A stretch of DNA of 64,000 bases. Source: Methylacidiphilum kamchatkense Kam1 (GTDB lineage Bacteria; Verrucomicrobiota; Verrucomicrobiia; Methylacidiphilales; Methylacidiphilaceae). Within the stretch, counting starts at the first letter, position 1, and each line of letters starts with the position of its first letter. Shown here one piece after another: positions 37,709-46,813 of this stretch. The notes under the pieces are model-generated. The model was given only the letters and a program-made list of their open reading frames with translations, was not told the DNA's origin and did no database searches. The stretch is from the NCBI RefSeq assembly GCF_007475525.1, contig NZ_CP037899.1, positions 62,001-126,000 of the forward strand. Reading direction: 5' to 3'. A program made the translations under genes and the position numbers.

Positions 37709-38424
37709 TCAACAAGACAATAGTTTTTCTCTTTGACTTCAATGTACCTGCAAACTGATTCAAAAATCTTTTTCCCGTCAACAGAACCCAATTCGTTTTC
37801 TGATGCCCTTTCAGGGTGTGGCATCAAGCCAAGGATATTTCCTTTGAGATTACGAATGCCAGCAATGTTCCTCAGAGACCCATTGGGATTGGATTGATGG
37901 CTAATATTCCCTTTAGCATCGCAATAGCGGAGCAGGATCTGCCCTTCCGATTCCATTTTTTGGAGGGTTTGTGGGTCCGCATAAAAACAGCCTTGCCCAT
38001 GAGCGATAGGGATTTGAATGACTTCCCCAGAATAAAAAAGGGAAGTAAAGATTGACTCATTTGTCTCTACTCGTAAATAAACAGGAGAGCAGATGAAACG
38101 AAGGCAACGGTTAGTGATCAAAGCTCCAGGGAGAAGCTTTGATTCGCAAAGAATTTGAAAACCGTTACAAATTCCAACAATGGGAACCCCAATGCTAGCT
38201 GCTTCTTTAACCGCACCCATAATATTCGATAAGGAGGCTATCGCTCCACTTCTGAGATAATCTCCATAAGAAAATCCTCCTGGAAGGATGATAGCATCTA
38301 CAGAGGGTATTTTTTTTTCTGTATGCCAGAGTAGCGTTGCTTTGTGCTTAAGCACTTTTTCAACGACATAAACACAATCAGGGCCGCAATTTGAACCAGG
38401 AAACTCGATAATCGCCCAATTCAT
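37705..38424 (-). CDS. purQ: Phosphoribosylformylglycinamidine synthase, glutaminase subunit
   Basis: A class I glutamine amidotransferase subunit of about 239 aa that supplies ammonia to FGAM synthase in purine synthesis. The nucleophile cysteine is in VGICNGFQILC, and the late His/Glu pair is in LMPHPERASE. The N-terminus MNWAIIEFPGSNCGPD from the ATG at 38424 is typical; a start 18 bp earlier would add nothing conserved. That ATG overlaps the purS stop by 3 nt (ATGA), so purS and purQ are translationally coupled. PurL is not in the window. Confidence 0.92.
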   Translation of the reverse strand: MNWAIIEFPGSNCGPDCVYVVEKVLKHKATLLWHTEKKIPSVDAIILPGGFSYGDYLRSGAIASLSNIMGAVKEAASIGVPIVGICNGFQILCESKLLPGALITNRCLRFICSPVYLRVETNESIFTSLFYSGEVIQIPIAHGQGCFYADPQTLQKMESEGQILLRYCDAKGNISHQSNPNGSLRNIAGIRNLKGNILGLMPHPERASENELGSVDGKKIFESVCRYIEVKEKNYCLVD

Positions 38425-38675
38425 TGTCCTTCCTTTTCCCATTCTATTTTATACTCTTCTATTATGGGATTGGATAAAAAATTTTTGGTGATCTCTTCTA
38501 CTTTTCGTTTCAATTTTTCTTGGTCGGCCTCTTTAAATTCGATCACAATTTCCTTGCCTACTCGGACCGATAGGGTTTCTTCAAGCCCTAAATGAATCAG
38601 TGCATTTCGGACCGCTTCTCCTTGAGGATCAAAAACTCCCTCTTTAGGAAGAATCAGTATTTTAGTCCTAGTCAT
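38421..38675 (-). CDS. purS: Phosphoribosylformylglycinamidine synthase subunit PurS
   Basis: An 84-aa PurS, the small subunit of the three-part (PurLQS) FGAM synthase. The fold-defining motifs KEGVFDPQGEAVRNALIHLG and VRVGKEIVIEF are present. ATG at 38675 overlaps the purB stop by 8 nt; an earlier in-frame start at 38705 adds 10 unlikely residues. Its stop overlaps the purQ start, so purB-purS-purQ form one coupled transcript. Confidence 0.9.
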   Translation of the reverse strand: MTRTKILILPKEGVFDPQGEAVRNALIHLGLEETLSVRVGKEIVIEFKEADQEKLKRKVEEITKNFLSNPIIEEYKIEWEKEGQ

Positions 38676-39999
38676 GTTCGTGGGATGTAACGGGTTGGTC
38701 TTCAATTTTTACTCCGCATCGATGGAAAAGAGTAGGGACATTTTTCAGATAAAAGTCAAGGGAGCAAAGAGAATTGATCTCTTTAGGCTCAAGAAGAGTC
38801 GAAATGAAGGGATGAGATTTAGCATAAACACTCAATGGGAGGTCGCCTTGCCAACAACTCATTGCTACTTGCTGTACCGCTTCATATGCTTCTTTTCTAC
38901 TTATACCCTTTTGAACGAGAGCCAACATCAGCCCTTCTGATGCAAAGAGCTCACGACTGGCTAGGATATTTTCTTTCATTCTTTCTGGATAAACAGTTTG
39001 ACCTTTGAGGACATCCGAAAGCAATGCAAGCATGTAATCAAGCAGGATGGTGGCATCAGGGAAAGCCACTCTTTCTACAGAGGAATGGCTGATGTCTCTT
39101 TCATGCCAGAGGCTTATATTCTCCATAGCAGAAAGAGCGTAGCCTCTCAGAAGCCGGGCTAGGCCGCAGAGTCTTTCGCAAAGAATGGGATTTTTTTTGT
39201 GTGGCATGGCACTGCTACCTTTCTGCTTTGGCTTGAATGGCTCTTCGACTTCGAGGACTTCAGATCTTTGTAAATGACGAAACTCTGTAGCCCATCGCTC
39301 CACAGAGCTCCCAATAAGAGCGATGCAATTTAGAAAAAAAGCGTGTCGATCCCGAGGGATCACTTGAGAGGAAATAGGCTCAACTTTTAATCCAAGTTTT
39401 TTTAGCACAATTGCTTCGACCTCCGGATCCAAGTGGGCATACGTCCCAACCGCACCAGAAATCATGCCATAAGAAATTTCTTCTTTAGCCTGCAGCAGTC
39501 GGCTACGTGCTCTTTTAAATTCTTCAAGCATCTGCAGCAGCTTTAATCCATAAGTCGTAGGTTCGGCAAATACCCCATGGGTTCTTCCAATCATGGGGAC
39601 AAAGGCATACTGGATGGCTTTCTCTTCGATCACTTTAAGCAGAATGTCGATATCAGAAAGGAGAAGCTCTGCGGCTTCTTTCAATTGGAGAGCAAAGGTG
39701 GTATCAAGGATATCTGAAGAAGTTAAACCAAAGTGGAGATACCTTCCAGCCGGACCAATCTGTTCAGCAAGTGGTTCAAGGAAAGCAAGAATTTCATGCT
39801 GAGTGATCGCTTCGCGTTTCTTAATTTCCTCGAGGCCAATTGATATATTTTTCTGAATGTCTTTTGTTTCTTCTCTTGGTAAATAGCCCAACTCAACCAG
39901 AGTTTCTAAAACGAGAAATTCAATTTTAATCCAACTGTCAACTCTTTTTTGTTCGCTCCAAATTTGGAGCATGGGTTCGCGAGAGTACCGATCGATCAT
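38668..39999 (-). CDS. purB: Adenylosuccinate lyase
   Basis: A 443-aa fumarase/aspartase-superfamily enzyme catalysing two steps of purine synthesis (SAICAR and adenylosuccinate cleavage). The start ATG at 39999 (MIDRYSREPMLQIWSEQ) gives the usual N-terminus; a 37-residue upstream extension from 40110 is unconserved. The signature loop GSSAMPHKKNPILCE contains the catalytic serine, and GRTHGVFAEPTTYG carries the catalytic histidine. First gene of purB-purS-purQ. Confidence 0.93.
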   Translation of the reverse strand: MIDRYSREPMLQIWSEQKRVDSWIKIEFLVLETLVELGYLPREETKDIQKNISIGLEEIKKREAITQHEILAFLEPLAEQIGPAGRYLHFGLTSSDILDTTFALQLKEAAELLLSDIDILLKVIEEKAIQYAFVPMIGRTHGVFAEPTTYGLKLLQMLEEFKRARSRLLQAKEEISYGMISGAVGTYAHLDPEVEAIVLKKLGLKVEPISSQVIPRDRHAFFLNCIALIGSSVERWATEFRHLQRSEVLEVEEPFKPKQKGSSAMPHKKNPILCERLCGLARLLRGYALSAMENISLWHERDISHSSVERVAFPDATILLDYMLALLSDVLKGQTVYPERMKENILASRELFASEGLMLALVQKGISRKEAYEAVQQVAMSCWQGDLPLSVYAKSHPFISTLLEPKEINSLCSLDFYLKNVPTLFHRCGVKIEDQPVTSHEHD

Positions 40000-40307
40000 A
40001 GAAAAGCTTACAAAGAATGAGGAAGAATTGAAAATAAAAAAATCTTTTTGGCAAAGAAAATTGGAGGCAAGAAAAATAATGCATTCGTTAAACTTTTTGC
40101 TTCTAGCCACCTACCAAGCGCATGAGGGCTATGTCCTCTCTTAGGGGGAGGAATTTATCCTATGTTTGGCTTAACAAAGTTGGCAAGCGCTTCCGTAGAC
40201 TCTGGCCTAGTGGTGAAAAATAGGAATTTTTAGTGTTATTTCCCACTCAAAGAATGCATAGGGCCAGACGCAGATCTATGGTCTTAATGGTTGGGGCTAC
40301 ATCGCAT
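40000..40307. other. Gene-free stretch upstream of purB
   Basis: About 308 bp between divergently placed coding ends: the first 110 bp are an in-frame but unconserved extension of purB. Beyond it I see a CCTC...GGGGGAGG hairpin-like element at about 40134-40152 and no gene or tRNA. Confidence 0.4.
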
Positions 40308-40928
40308 TCATTCTGGCTTCAATGAGTAACTCCAAATTTTTGTATAATGACTTCCTGAAGGTTTCAGTTCAGACCGTACTAAATGCAAAGCCTCTATTGT
40401 TAGTTCGAAAGGTGTAGGCAGAGCGATGGTTTGGTTTTTTTTCATATTACTTGGTACGCTCTTATTAGAAACATGGCGAAAGACAGTGATATGTGGAATA
40501 AATTTATCGTAAGCCTGAAAGGAAACTTTATTATCGATCATAAGCTGGATAAGTTTTTTGATCAATTTTTCTAGGGCTAAAGGCACCAGAGTGGCTTCAA
40601 ACCATATAATACCTTCTTTCCCTTTCTTTTTAAAAACAGCTTTATCGAAATAGAGAGAGAGCGGAAACCCCTCAGGTTTTAAAAAAGAAGGGATCTGTTT
40701 TGTAATTTCATCCATAAGGCTTGGTAAATGCCAACCTAAGAAAAGAACAGTTACATGAAGAGAATCTTGAGGAATGGCTCTCCCTTCAATTTTTGGAAAT
40801 AAATCCTTTGCGAGCTTACTTAAAAGGGATTGTAGATTTTCATCCGGCCAAAAAGCAAAAAAAAATCTTTCTTTTTTTTCTTCTTCTTTGAAATCAGTTG
40901 AAAGATTCATTCGACAAGTCTGCACCAA
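40308..40928 (-). CDS. thpR: RNA 2',3'-cyclic phosphodiesterase (2H family)
   Basis: A 206-aa 2H phosphoesterase that opens 2',3'-cyclic phosphates at RNA ends. Both catalytic HxTx motifs are visible: SLHVTVLFLGW and PHITVFRHV. An AGGAGG ribosome site at 40940-40935 lies 6 nt before the TTG at 40928 and 9 nt before a GTG at 40925, so one of these non-ATG starts is favoured over the ATG at 40910. Confidence 0.87.
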   Translation of the reverse strand: MVQTCRMNLSTDFKEEEKKERFFFAFWPDENLQSLLSKLAKDLFPKIEGRAIPQDSLHVTVLFLGWHLPSLMDEITKQIPSFLKPEGFPLSLYFDKAVFKKKGKEGIIWFEATLVPLALEKLIKKLIQLMIDNKVSFQAYDKFIPHITVFRHVSNKSVPSNMKKNQTIALPTPFELTIEALHLVRSELKPSGSHYTKIWSYSLKPE

Positions 40929-41507
40929 AGTGCGCCTCCTCTAACTGGCACAGTATTGTAGGATAGGAGTGAAATGGCCAAAAAGTTTTTTGGGAAATTA
41001 TAATACAAAATTGTTCTAGTGCAAAACTCATCTTTTGCTTAGATCCTCCCCCAAGCTCTGACTACGGTGCGACAACAGCCGCGATGAATCTATTGATAGC
41101 TATAGAAGCTACTCCTGGATGAATGCCATAAAGCTTGTTAGGAAGCAACAGGTTTCTGTGGTCCTTTCCCTAGTTCAAATTTTAACCAGCAGAATCTAGT
41201 ATAGGGGAGTGGCAATGGACTTCTAAAAGCTCTCATCCCGCTCAGAAACCATCGATATGGTATAGAGGGAATTAGGAAAACACAAAGAGAAGCTCTTCAA
41301 TAGATATATGAGCCGAAGTATTTTTCAGGCATTTCCTGTTCAACCGACGAATATACTGCTTGAGATTCGGATTTGCCTGAAAAAAGGCTTTGCTATAGAG
41401 AAAGACTTTCAGCATACTAGAGTAGATCATTGAAATATAATAAAAAACTTTTTTTTTCTAATGAGTAATGGCAATAGTAAAAGATAAAAAAGGGGTTTTT
41501 TATTGTT
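40929..41507. other. Gene-poor region between thpR and nuoA
   Basis: About 580 bp without an intact gene. On the minus strand near 41300-41440 a short, stop-free reading (about 40 codons, including NPNLKQYIRRLNRK) looks protein-like, and another near 41060-41130 reads LYGIHPGVASIAINRFIA before stops. These may be decayed gene fragments; no family was recognised. Confidence 0.35.
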
Positions 41508-41921
41508 ATGAGTTTATTTTTAGCACAATCACAGCCTTTATCAGAACAAATCAACACGCTTGCCTTTGTGTTTCAATTTCTGGCTGCCCTTCTTGTTGCT
41601 GCTGGAATGCTTGGCGTTGCTGCTCTAATTGGGCAAAAAGGGAGGAAAACAAAAGAAAAAGATATTCCCTATGAATGTGGAAAGGATCCAATAGGTCCTC
41701 AGAATCCACGATTTTCTGTAAAGTTTTATATGGTGGCAATGCTTTTCATTCTTTTTGACATCGAGACAATTTTTTTCTTTGCTTGGGCTATATCCTATCA
41801 AGACCTTTTGTCTCAGGGAATAGGAGCGTTGTTTGTTATTCTATTTTTTCTGTTTTTGCTTGGGGTGGGTTTTGTCTATGAAGTTCAGAAAAAATCTTTG
41901 GATTGGACTCAAAGAGGATAA
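41508..41921 (+). CDS. nuoA: NADH-quinone oxidoreductase subunit A
   Basis: A 137-aa membrane subunit of complex I with three helices. The conserved loop DIPYECGKDPIGPQNPRFSV and the block FYMVAMLFILFDIETIFFFAWA are diagnostic. Other nuo genes are not adjacent: the next 577 bp are gene-free and the next gene is ilvB on the other strand. NuoA is normally first in a nuo operon, so here it is an orphan copy or the operon is split. A weak AAGGGG is found about 14 nt before the ATG. Confidence 0.9.
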   Translation: MSLFLAQSQPLSEQINTLAFVFQFLAALLVAAGMLGVAALIGQKGRKTKEKDIPYECGKDPIGPQNPRFSVKFYMVAMLFILFDIETIFFFAWAISYQDLLSQGIGALFVILFFLFLLGVGFVYEVQKKSLDWTQRG

Positions 41922-42498
41922 GGTTCTCCAAAGACGTGTTTTTTTTGGTACAAATGCTCTATTGACATATATTCCCCACTTATGGAATTTCCTCCCATCT
42001 AGAGGTGTATTGTGGGATGTTCCTTCGTTCCTCTTTTTACTCTGTGAAACCTCTTTGTAGTAACAATCTCTAGATGTAGTCGAACTTCTGAGTTGCCTAT
42101 CAGTCGTAATATCCAATTCTCTTGATATTAAGTCATTCAATCTTTCCTATGCGGATAGCCCATTAACCTGGGCTTTGGCTAATAGGGGCGTTTTGAGTTT
42201 ACTTTTTACTGAGCCCTTTTTGGCTTTGTAAAATACTCGAGAGAGAAGCATAGTTAGAGAAGATGCCGAAAGGACCCAGGAATTGCAGGACCTCTTTGTG
42301 ATTACTTTTTGCTCCCTTTAATACTCTATTAAGGAAAGCTTATAAGAGGTTTGTTTGACTTGGAACACTAAATTGCTTACTCAGTTTACTCCCCTTGAGA
42401 TAGGGGGAGGAGAAATTTCTTAGAGATGCGAATCTAAAAAACACCTATCCCATTTATACAAACGTAATATCCTATTGTTAGAAGTTCTTTTTTGATTA
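41922..42498. other. Gene-poor region between nuoA and ilvB
   Basis: About 577 bp with no supported gene. Hairpins are AGCCCA/TGGGCT (42157-42174) and CTCCCC/GGGGAG (42389-42409). No nuoB-like frame or tRNA is present. Confidence 0.4.
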
Positions 42499-44268
42499 TC
42501 AATCGTTATCAATAATAATGTCCTTAACAGTCATTCCTGCAGGAATCATAGGCAAAACATGCTCGGTATAGGGAACGACTACGTCAAGGACATATGGTTC
42601 TTGAGCCTCAAGCATTCTTTTTAGAGCTGGAACCAATTCCTCAGGTTTTGTTACTCTTTCTGCTTTGACTCCAAAGCCTTTGCAGATCTGAGGGAAATCA
42701 GGATAAATCATCTTTTTGTTATTCGGGCATCCAAGAAAAGTATGGGCTCTGTTACTATCATAGAACCGATCTTCCCATTGTACTACCATTCCAAGGTGTT
42801 GATTATTCAAAATAACAGCCTTAACAGGTATTTCTTCGGTAACTGCAGTGGCAAGTTCCTGAATATTCATTAGAAAGCTGCCATCCCCATCGATATCTAT
42901 GACAGTTGCATCAGGAATCGCTATTTTTGCACCTAGCGCAGCCGGAAAACCGAATCCCATCGCTCCCAGTCCACCGGATGTCAAAAAGGTCCGAGGATGA
43001 TGAAAGTTATAGAATTGTCCAGCCCACATCTGATGTTGGCCCACTCCAGTGGTTAAGATCGCTTCCCCGCGAGTCAGCTTGTAGATCTCTTCAACAACCA
43101 TTTGAGGAAGAATATGATCTTCTGTTTTTCTGTAACGAAAAGGAAATTTCATTTTCCAAGCTTGGATTTCTTCATGCCAAGTGGAAAGGTCTGGAGGATG
43201 CCATTTTGTTTCATTGATAAGCTGGTTCAACGTAGAAAGGGCCTCTTTTATATCAGCCAAGACCGCTAAGTCGACTCTTTTGTTCTTATTTAACTCAGAG
43301 TTGTCGATGTCGATATGTACGATGAGTGCTTTTGGAGCAAAGGCTTCTACTTTCCCTGTAACCCGATCGTCGAATCTTACCCCAAAGGCTAGGAGCAGAT
43401 CACACTGATCGACCGCAAAATTCGCATAAACTGATCCATGCATGCCAAGCCACTTGAGGGATAGTTTATGATTCTCGGGAAAGGAGCCAATACCCATCAG
43501 TGTGGTTGTGACTGGAATGTTTGTTTTTTCAGCGAATTTTAAAAGTTCAAGATGAGCGCCACTGGAAATAATGCCTCCGCCGACGTACAGCACAGGTCTT
43601 TTAGCTTTTCCTATCCAATCGAGAATCGTCTTAAGTATGGAACGATCCAAAGGAGGGGGAGCGAGTTTTGATTCCAAGCCTGTAGAAGTGGGGAAAAAAG
43701 GTTTAAATACAGCTTGTTGGACATCCTTAGGAATATCAATAACGACTGGCCCTGGTCTGCCGGACCTTGCGATCAAAAGAGCCTCTTTTATGATCTGTGG
43801 AATTTCTCTTGGATCTATGACCAAATAGCTATGTTTAACAATGGGTAAGGTAATCCCAAAAACATCCGTTTCTTGAAAGGCTCCTTTCCCAATCATATCT
43901 TTTTTGACTTGTCCCGTGATTGCAACTAACGGAACCGAATCCATATAAGCATCAGCGATACCGGTGACAAGATTGGTGGCTCCTGGCCCAGAAGTTGACA
44001 TGCATACTCCAACTTTTCCCGTGGCTCGAGCATAGCCTTCAGCCATAAAAACTCCACCCTGCTCATGTCGAGGAAGTACGGTTCTAAGGGATTTAGCTCT
44101 CGTAAGAGATTGGTGCATCGGCATACTTGCACCGCCAGGATAAGCAAAAATGGTAGTTACGCCTTCTTTCTCAAGTGAAGCGACTACACAATCTGCTCCA
44201 GACATCTCTGGGCCAACTGTACCTTCTTTTGAAGAAGGCAATTGAATGGAAATCGAACCAATGGCCAT
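42499..44268 (-). CDS. ilvB: Acetolactate synthase, large subunit
   Basis: A 589-aa thiamine-diphosphate enzyme making acetolactate or acetohydroxybutyrate for valine, leucine and isoleucine. It has the N-terminal catalytic Glu region ([15 protein letters not shown]), [14 protein letters not shown], and the ThDP-binding motif [20 protein letters not shown]. The small regulatory subunit IlvN/IlvH is not adjacent, unlike most ilvBN operons. The ThDP for this enzyme depends on ThiL encoded at 5.8-6.7 kb. Confidence 0.92.
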   Translation of the reverse strand: MAIGSISIQLPSSKEGTVGPEMSGADCVVASLEKEGVTTIFAYPGGASMPMHQSLTRAKSLRTVLPRHEQGGVFMAEGYARATGKVGVCMSTSGPGATNLVTGIADAYMDSVPLVAITGQVKKDMIGKGAFQETDVFGITLPIVKHSYLVIDPREIPQIIKEALLIARSGRPGPVVIDIPKDVQQAVFKPFFPTSTGLESKLAPPPLDRSILKTILDWIGKAKRPVLYVGGGIISSGAHLELLKFAEKTNIPVTTTLMGIGSFPENHKLSLKWLGMHGSVYANFAVDQCDLLLAFGVRFDDRVTGKVEAFAPKALIVHIDIDNSELNKNKRVDLAVLADIKEALSTLNQLINETKWHPPDLSTWHEEIQAWKMKFPFRYRKTEDHILPQMVVEEIYKLTRGEAILTTGVGQHQMWAGQFYNFHHPRTFLTSGGLGAMGFGFPAALGAKIAIPDATVIDIDGDGSFLMNIQELATAVTEEIPVKAVILNNQHLGMVVQWEDRFYDSNRAHTFLGCPNNKKMIYPDFPQICKGFGVKAERVTKPEELVPALKRMLEAQEPYVLDVVVPYTEHVLPMIPAGMTVKDIIIDND

Positions 44269-44417
44269 AATAACTGAATAATGGTTAAAATTTTAGTTTA
44301 TTTTTAAATACATCATGATAAAAAAATACAGTTATTTTATCTTTCTTCCTCTTTTAATATAAGGATTAGTTAAAATGGATTATTGCAATGATTTTTTCAA
44401 CTGATTAGTATCCAAGT

Positions 44418-44765
44418 ATGCCATATTTATCAATCGAAACGAACGTAGCTTTAACTGAGGCTCAACAAAAGGCTCTAGTTGAGTCAGCCAGTCATTTTAT
44501 TGTTGAAAAACTAAAAAAACCGCAAAGTTATACGATGATTAGTTATTCGGGAGCAAAGCGATTCCTTTTCTCTGGAAATGAAGAACCAGCAGCCTTTGTG
44601 GAATTGCGTGCTATCAATCTTCCTGTTAACAATTGCGGAGAGTTTTCAAGCGAAATTTGTGCATTGATAGAAAAACATTGTAAGATAAAACCTGATCGAA
44701 TTTTTATTAATTTTTTTGACGTTCCTGCAAATTTATGGGGTTACAATAAAACGACATTTGGATAA
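44418..44765 (+). CDS. MIF/phenylpyruvate tautomerase family protein
   Basis: A 115-aa protein of the macrophage migration inhibitory factor family, in the tautomerase superfamily. Pro2, exposed after Met removal, is the catalytic base (MPYLSIETN). The segment GNEEPAAFVELRAINLP and the C-terminal RIFINFFDVPANLWGYNKTTF match the family. Bacterial MIF homologs are known but sparse. Role unknown; the gene lies between ilvB and the ribosomal operon, with its own upstream AT-rich region. Confidence 0.82.
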   Translation: MPYLSIETNVALTEAQQKALVESASHFIVEKLKKPQSYTMISYSGAKRFLFSGNEEPAAFVELRAINLPVNNCGEFSSEICALIEKHCKIKPDRIFINFFDVPANLWGYNKTTFG

Positions 44766-44856
44766 ATGCGAATGGCTCCATGCAGACTTTTTCTTAAAAA
44801 TTCATGAAGTTAATTCCTTGACAGGCGAACGAAAAGGAACAATTGTTTTTTCCTCA

Positions 44857-45288
44857 GTGAAAACATATTTTCAAAAGCCAACAGAAGTTAGTCGCAACTG
44901 GTATCTTATTGATGCCAAGGATCAGGTAGTGGGTAAAGTTGCTGTCAAGGCAGCTACCCTCCTTAGAGGGAAGGGGAAGGTCATCTTTACCCCTAACGTA
45001 GATACTGGAGACAACGTTATTATTATCAATGCCTCCAAAGCTATTTTCAGTGGGAAAAAAGAATTTCAAAAAAGATATTCTACCTATTCTGGTTATATCG
45101 GAGGACAAAAGAATTATACTCCACAAAAAATCCGTTTAAAACGGCCCACATTTTTAATTGAGCATGCGGTCAGGGGGATGATTCCACATAACAGGCTTGG
45201 TAGGAAAATATATACCAAACTTCATGTCTATGAGGGGGCTGAGCATCCTCATACAGCGCAGAAACCTATTCCAATTTCAATAGATTGA
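44857..45288 (+). CDS. rplM: Ribosomal protein L13
   Basis: A 143-aa L13 from the GTG at 44857, giving the expected N-terminus VKTYFQKPTEVSRNWYLIDA. The open frame extends upstream to 44716, overlapping the MIF gene, but that part is not L13-like. Conserved blocks: DNVIIINASKAIFSGKK, IRLKRPTFLIEHAVRGMIPH and LGRKIYTKLHVYEGAEHPH. It precedes rpsI as in nearly all bacteria. Confidence 0.92.
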   Translation: MKTYFQKPTEVSRNWYLIDAKDQVVGKVAVKAATLLRGKGKVIFTPNVDTGDNVIIINASKAIFSGKKEFQKRYSTYSGYIGGQKNYTPQKIRLKRPTFLIEHAVRGMIPHNRLGRKIYTKLHVYEGAEHPHTAQKPIPISID

Positions 45289-45295
45289 GACTACG

Positions 45296-45700
45296 ATGAC
45301 AGCGATTCCTCATAATATGCAGATTCAAGCCACTGGAAGAAGGAAAACGGCAACAGCGACAGTTATTCTTAAACCCGGAAAGGGAGATGTAAAAATCAAT
45401 GGGAAAGATATAGAATTTTATTTCCCAACTTTTGTTCACAGATGGGAAGTCGTAAAACCTTTGGAAGTGGTCGAAGGGACGAAAAAATTTGATATCATTG
45501 GAAAGGCTACTGGAGGGGGATTGATGGGCCAGGCCCAGGCTATGAAATTGGCGGTGGCTAGAGCGTTAATAAAGTATGATAGTTCTTATCGGAGTTTGTT
45601 GAAAAAAGAAGGGCTCTTGACACGTGATCCGCGAATGAAAGAGCGGAAAAAAACAGGACAGCCTGGAGCAAGAAAAAGATTTCAATTCTCCAAGCGTTAG
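45296..45700 (+). CDS. rpsI: Ribosomal protein S9
   Basis: A 134-aa S9, 7 bp after rplM. IQATGRRKTATATV starts the family domain; GGGLMGQAQAMKLAVARALI and the C-terminal RDPRMKERKKTGQPGARKRF, with the SKR tail that reaches the P-site tRNA, are all intact. About 8 residues before the domain are variable. Followed by a terminator-like hairpin. Confidence 0.95.
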   Translation: MTAIPHNMQIQATGRRKTATATVILKPGKGDVKINGKDIEFYFPTFVHRWEVVKPLEVVEGTKKFDIIGKATGGGLMGQAQAMKLAVARALIKYDSSYRSLLKKEGLLTRDPRMKERKKTGQPGARKRFQFSKR

Positions 45701-45704
45701 TTTT

Positions 45705-45724
45705 TGCTTTCAAAGCACCTTTTT
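45705..45724 (+). terminator. Rho-independent terminator after rpsI
   Basis: TGCTT pairs with AAGCA around a 3-nt loop (45705-45717) and is followed by CC and a T5 run (45720-45724), just after the rpsI stop. The stem is short, so partial read-through into argC is possible. Confidence 0.4.
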
Positions 45725-45775
45725 AGTAGCCTTCTTTTAAAAAGCTTATAAATAAGACCCATTCAGGTTTTTGTC

Positions 45776-46813
45776 ATGTCTCCCATCCGAGTCGGTGTCA
45801 TTGGGGCCTCAGGGTATTCAGGAGAAGAATTAGTAAGGCTGTTGGCCAATCATCCTGGAATTACTCTCCGGATAATTACTTCCAGACAATATGAGAATAT
45901 GTCCCTTGGTTCAGTGTTCCCAAACATTGGTCAGTATGGGAACCTGCTCTTTAGTAATCCAGACGAGTTAGAAACCATAAGTAAAGAAACCGATGTCGTC
46001 TTTCTTGCTTTACCGCATGGCAAAGGTTTGCCTTATGCTCATTATCTGTATGAACAAGGCAAGGTTGTCATTGATTTAAGTGCAGATTTTCGTCTTCAAA
46101 ATCCTTTGGATTATGAACTTTATTATAAATTTTCTCATCCCTACACAGAGCTCTTGAAGAAGGCTGTTTATGCCTTACCGGAAATTTACGAAGAACAGAT
46201 CGGCTCCTCAAACCTATTAGCCATGCCGGGTTGTTATCCAACCGGTGTACTGCTATCTATTATCCCTTTACTAAAGAAAGGGTGGATTGATCCTCAATTG
46301 ATCGAAGTTTTTGCGATCAGCGGGACTACGGGTGCGGGAAAGACTTTGGATTCCAAATTATTATTTAGTGAAATCTCCGAAAATTTGAGACCGTACGGTT
46401 TTCCTAATCATCGCCATGTCCCTGAAATTCTACAAGAAATAAAGAAAGTGGCAATGGGGAAGCCTGCAGGAGTGCTTTTTGTGCCGGTTTTGGCTCCTCT
46501 TTGTAGGGGCATTCTACTGAGCATCACTGCGACTCTAACCGCTAACATTTCGCAACAAGAAGCAGAAGATGCGGTATTGGAATTTTATAAAAAAGCTCCC
46601 TTCATAAAAGTCTTGAGCCATGGGATGATGCCGGAGCTGAAATTTGTGCTTCGTACCAATTATTTATATTTTTCCATTCACTTGTTCACTGAAAAGAATA
46701 AGTGTCTAGTAATAGCAGCGATTGATAATCTAGGGAAAGGAGCAGCGGGACAGGCTATACAGGCAATGAACATAAGGTTTGGATTAGCTCAAACCACTGG
46801 ATTAGGCCCATGA
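45776..46813 (+). CDS. argC: N-acetyl-gamma-glutamyl-phosphate reductase
   Basis: A 345-aa NADPH enzyme, the third step of arginine synthesis. The Rossmann start VGVIGASGYSGEELVRLL and the catalytic cysteine in AMPGCYPTGVLL are clear, as are FSHPYTELLKKAVYALPE and NHRHVPEI. The last bases overlap the argJ ATG by 4 nt (ATGA). Confidence 0.94.
   Translation: MSPIRVGVIGASGYSGEELVRLLANHPGITLRIITSRQYENMSLGSVFPNIGQYGNLLFSNPDELETISKETDVVFLALPHGKGLPYAHYLYEQGKVVIDLSADFRLQNPLDYELYYKFSHPYTELLKKAVYALPEIYEEQIGSSNLLAMPGCYPTGVLLSIIPLLKKGWIDPQLIEVFAISGTTGAGKTLDSKLLFSEISENLRPYGFPNHRHVPEILQEIKKVAMGKPAGVLFVPVLAPLCRGILLSITATLTANISQQEAEDAVLEFYKKAPFIKVLSHGMMPELKFVLRTNYLYFSIHLFTEKNKCLVIAAIDNLGKGAAGQAIQAMNIRFGLAQTTGLGP

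Noticed and set aside
44716-44856. 47-codon N-terminal extension of L13
   Set aside because: Overlaps the MIF gene, is not L13-like, and the GTG at 44857 gives the standard N-terminus.
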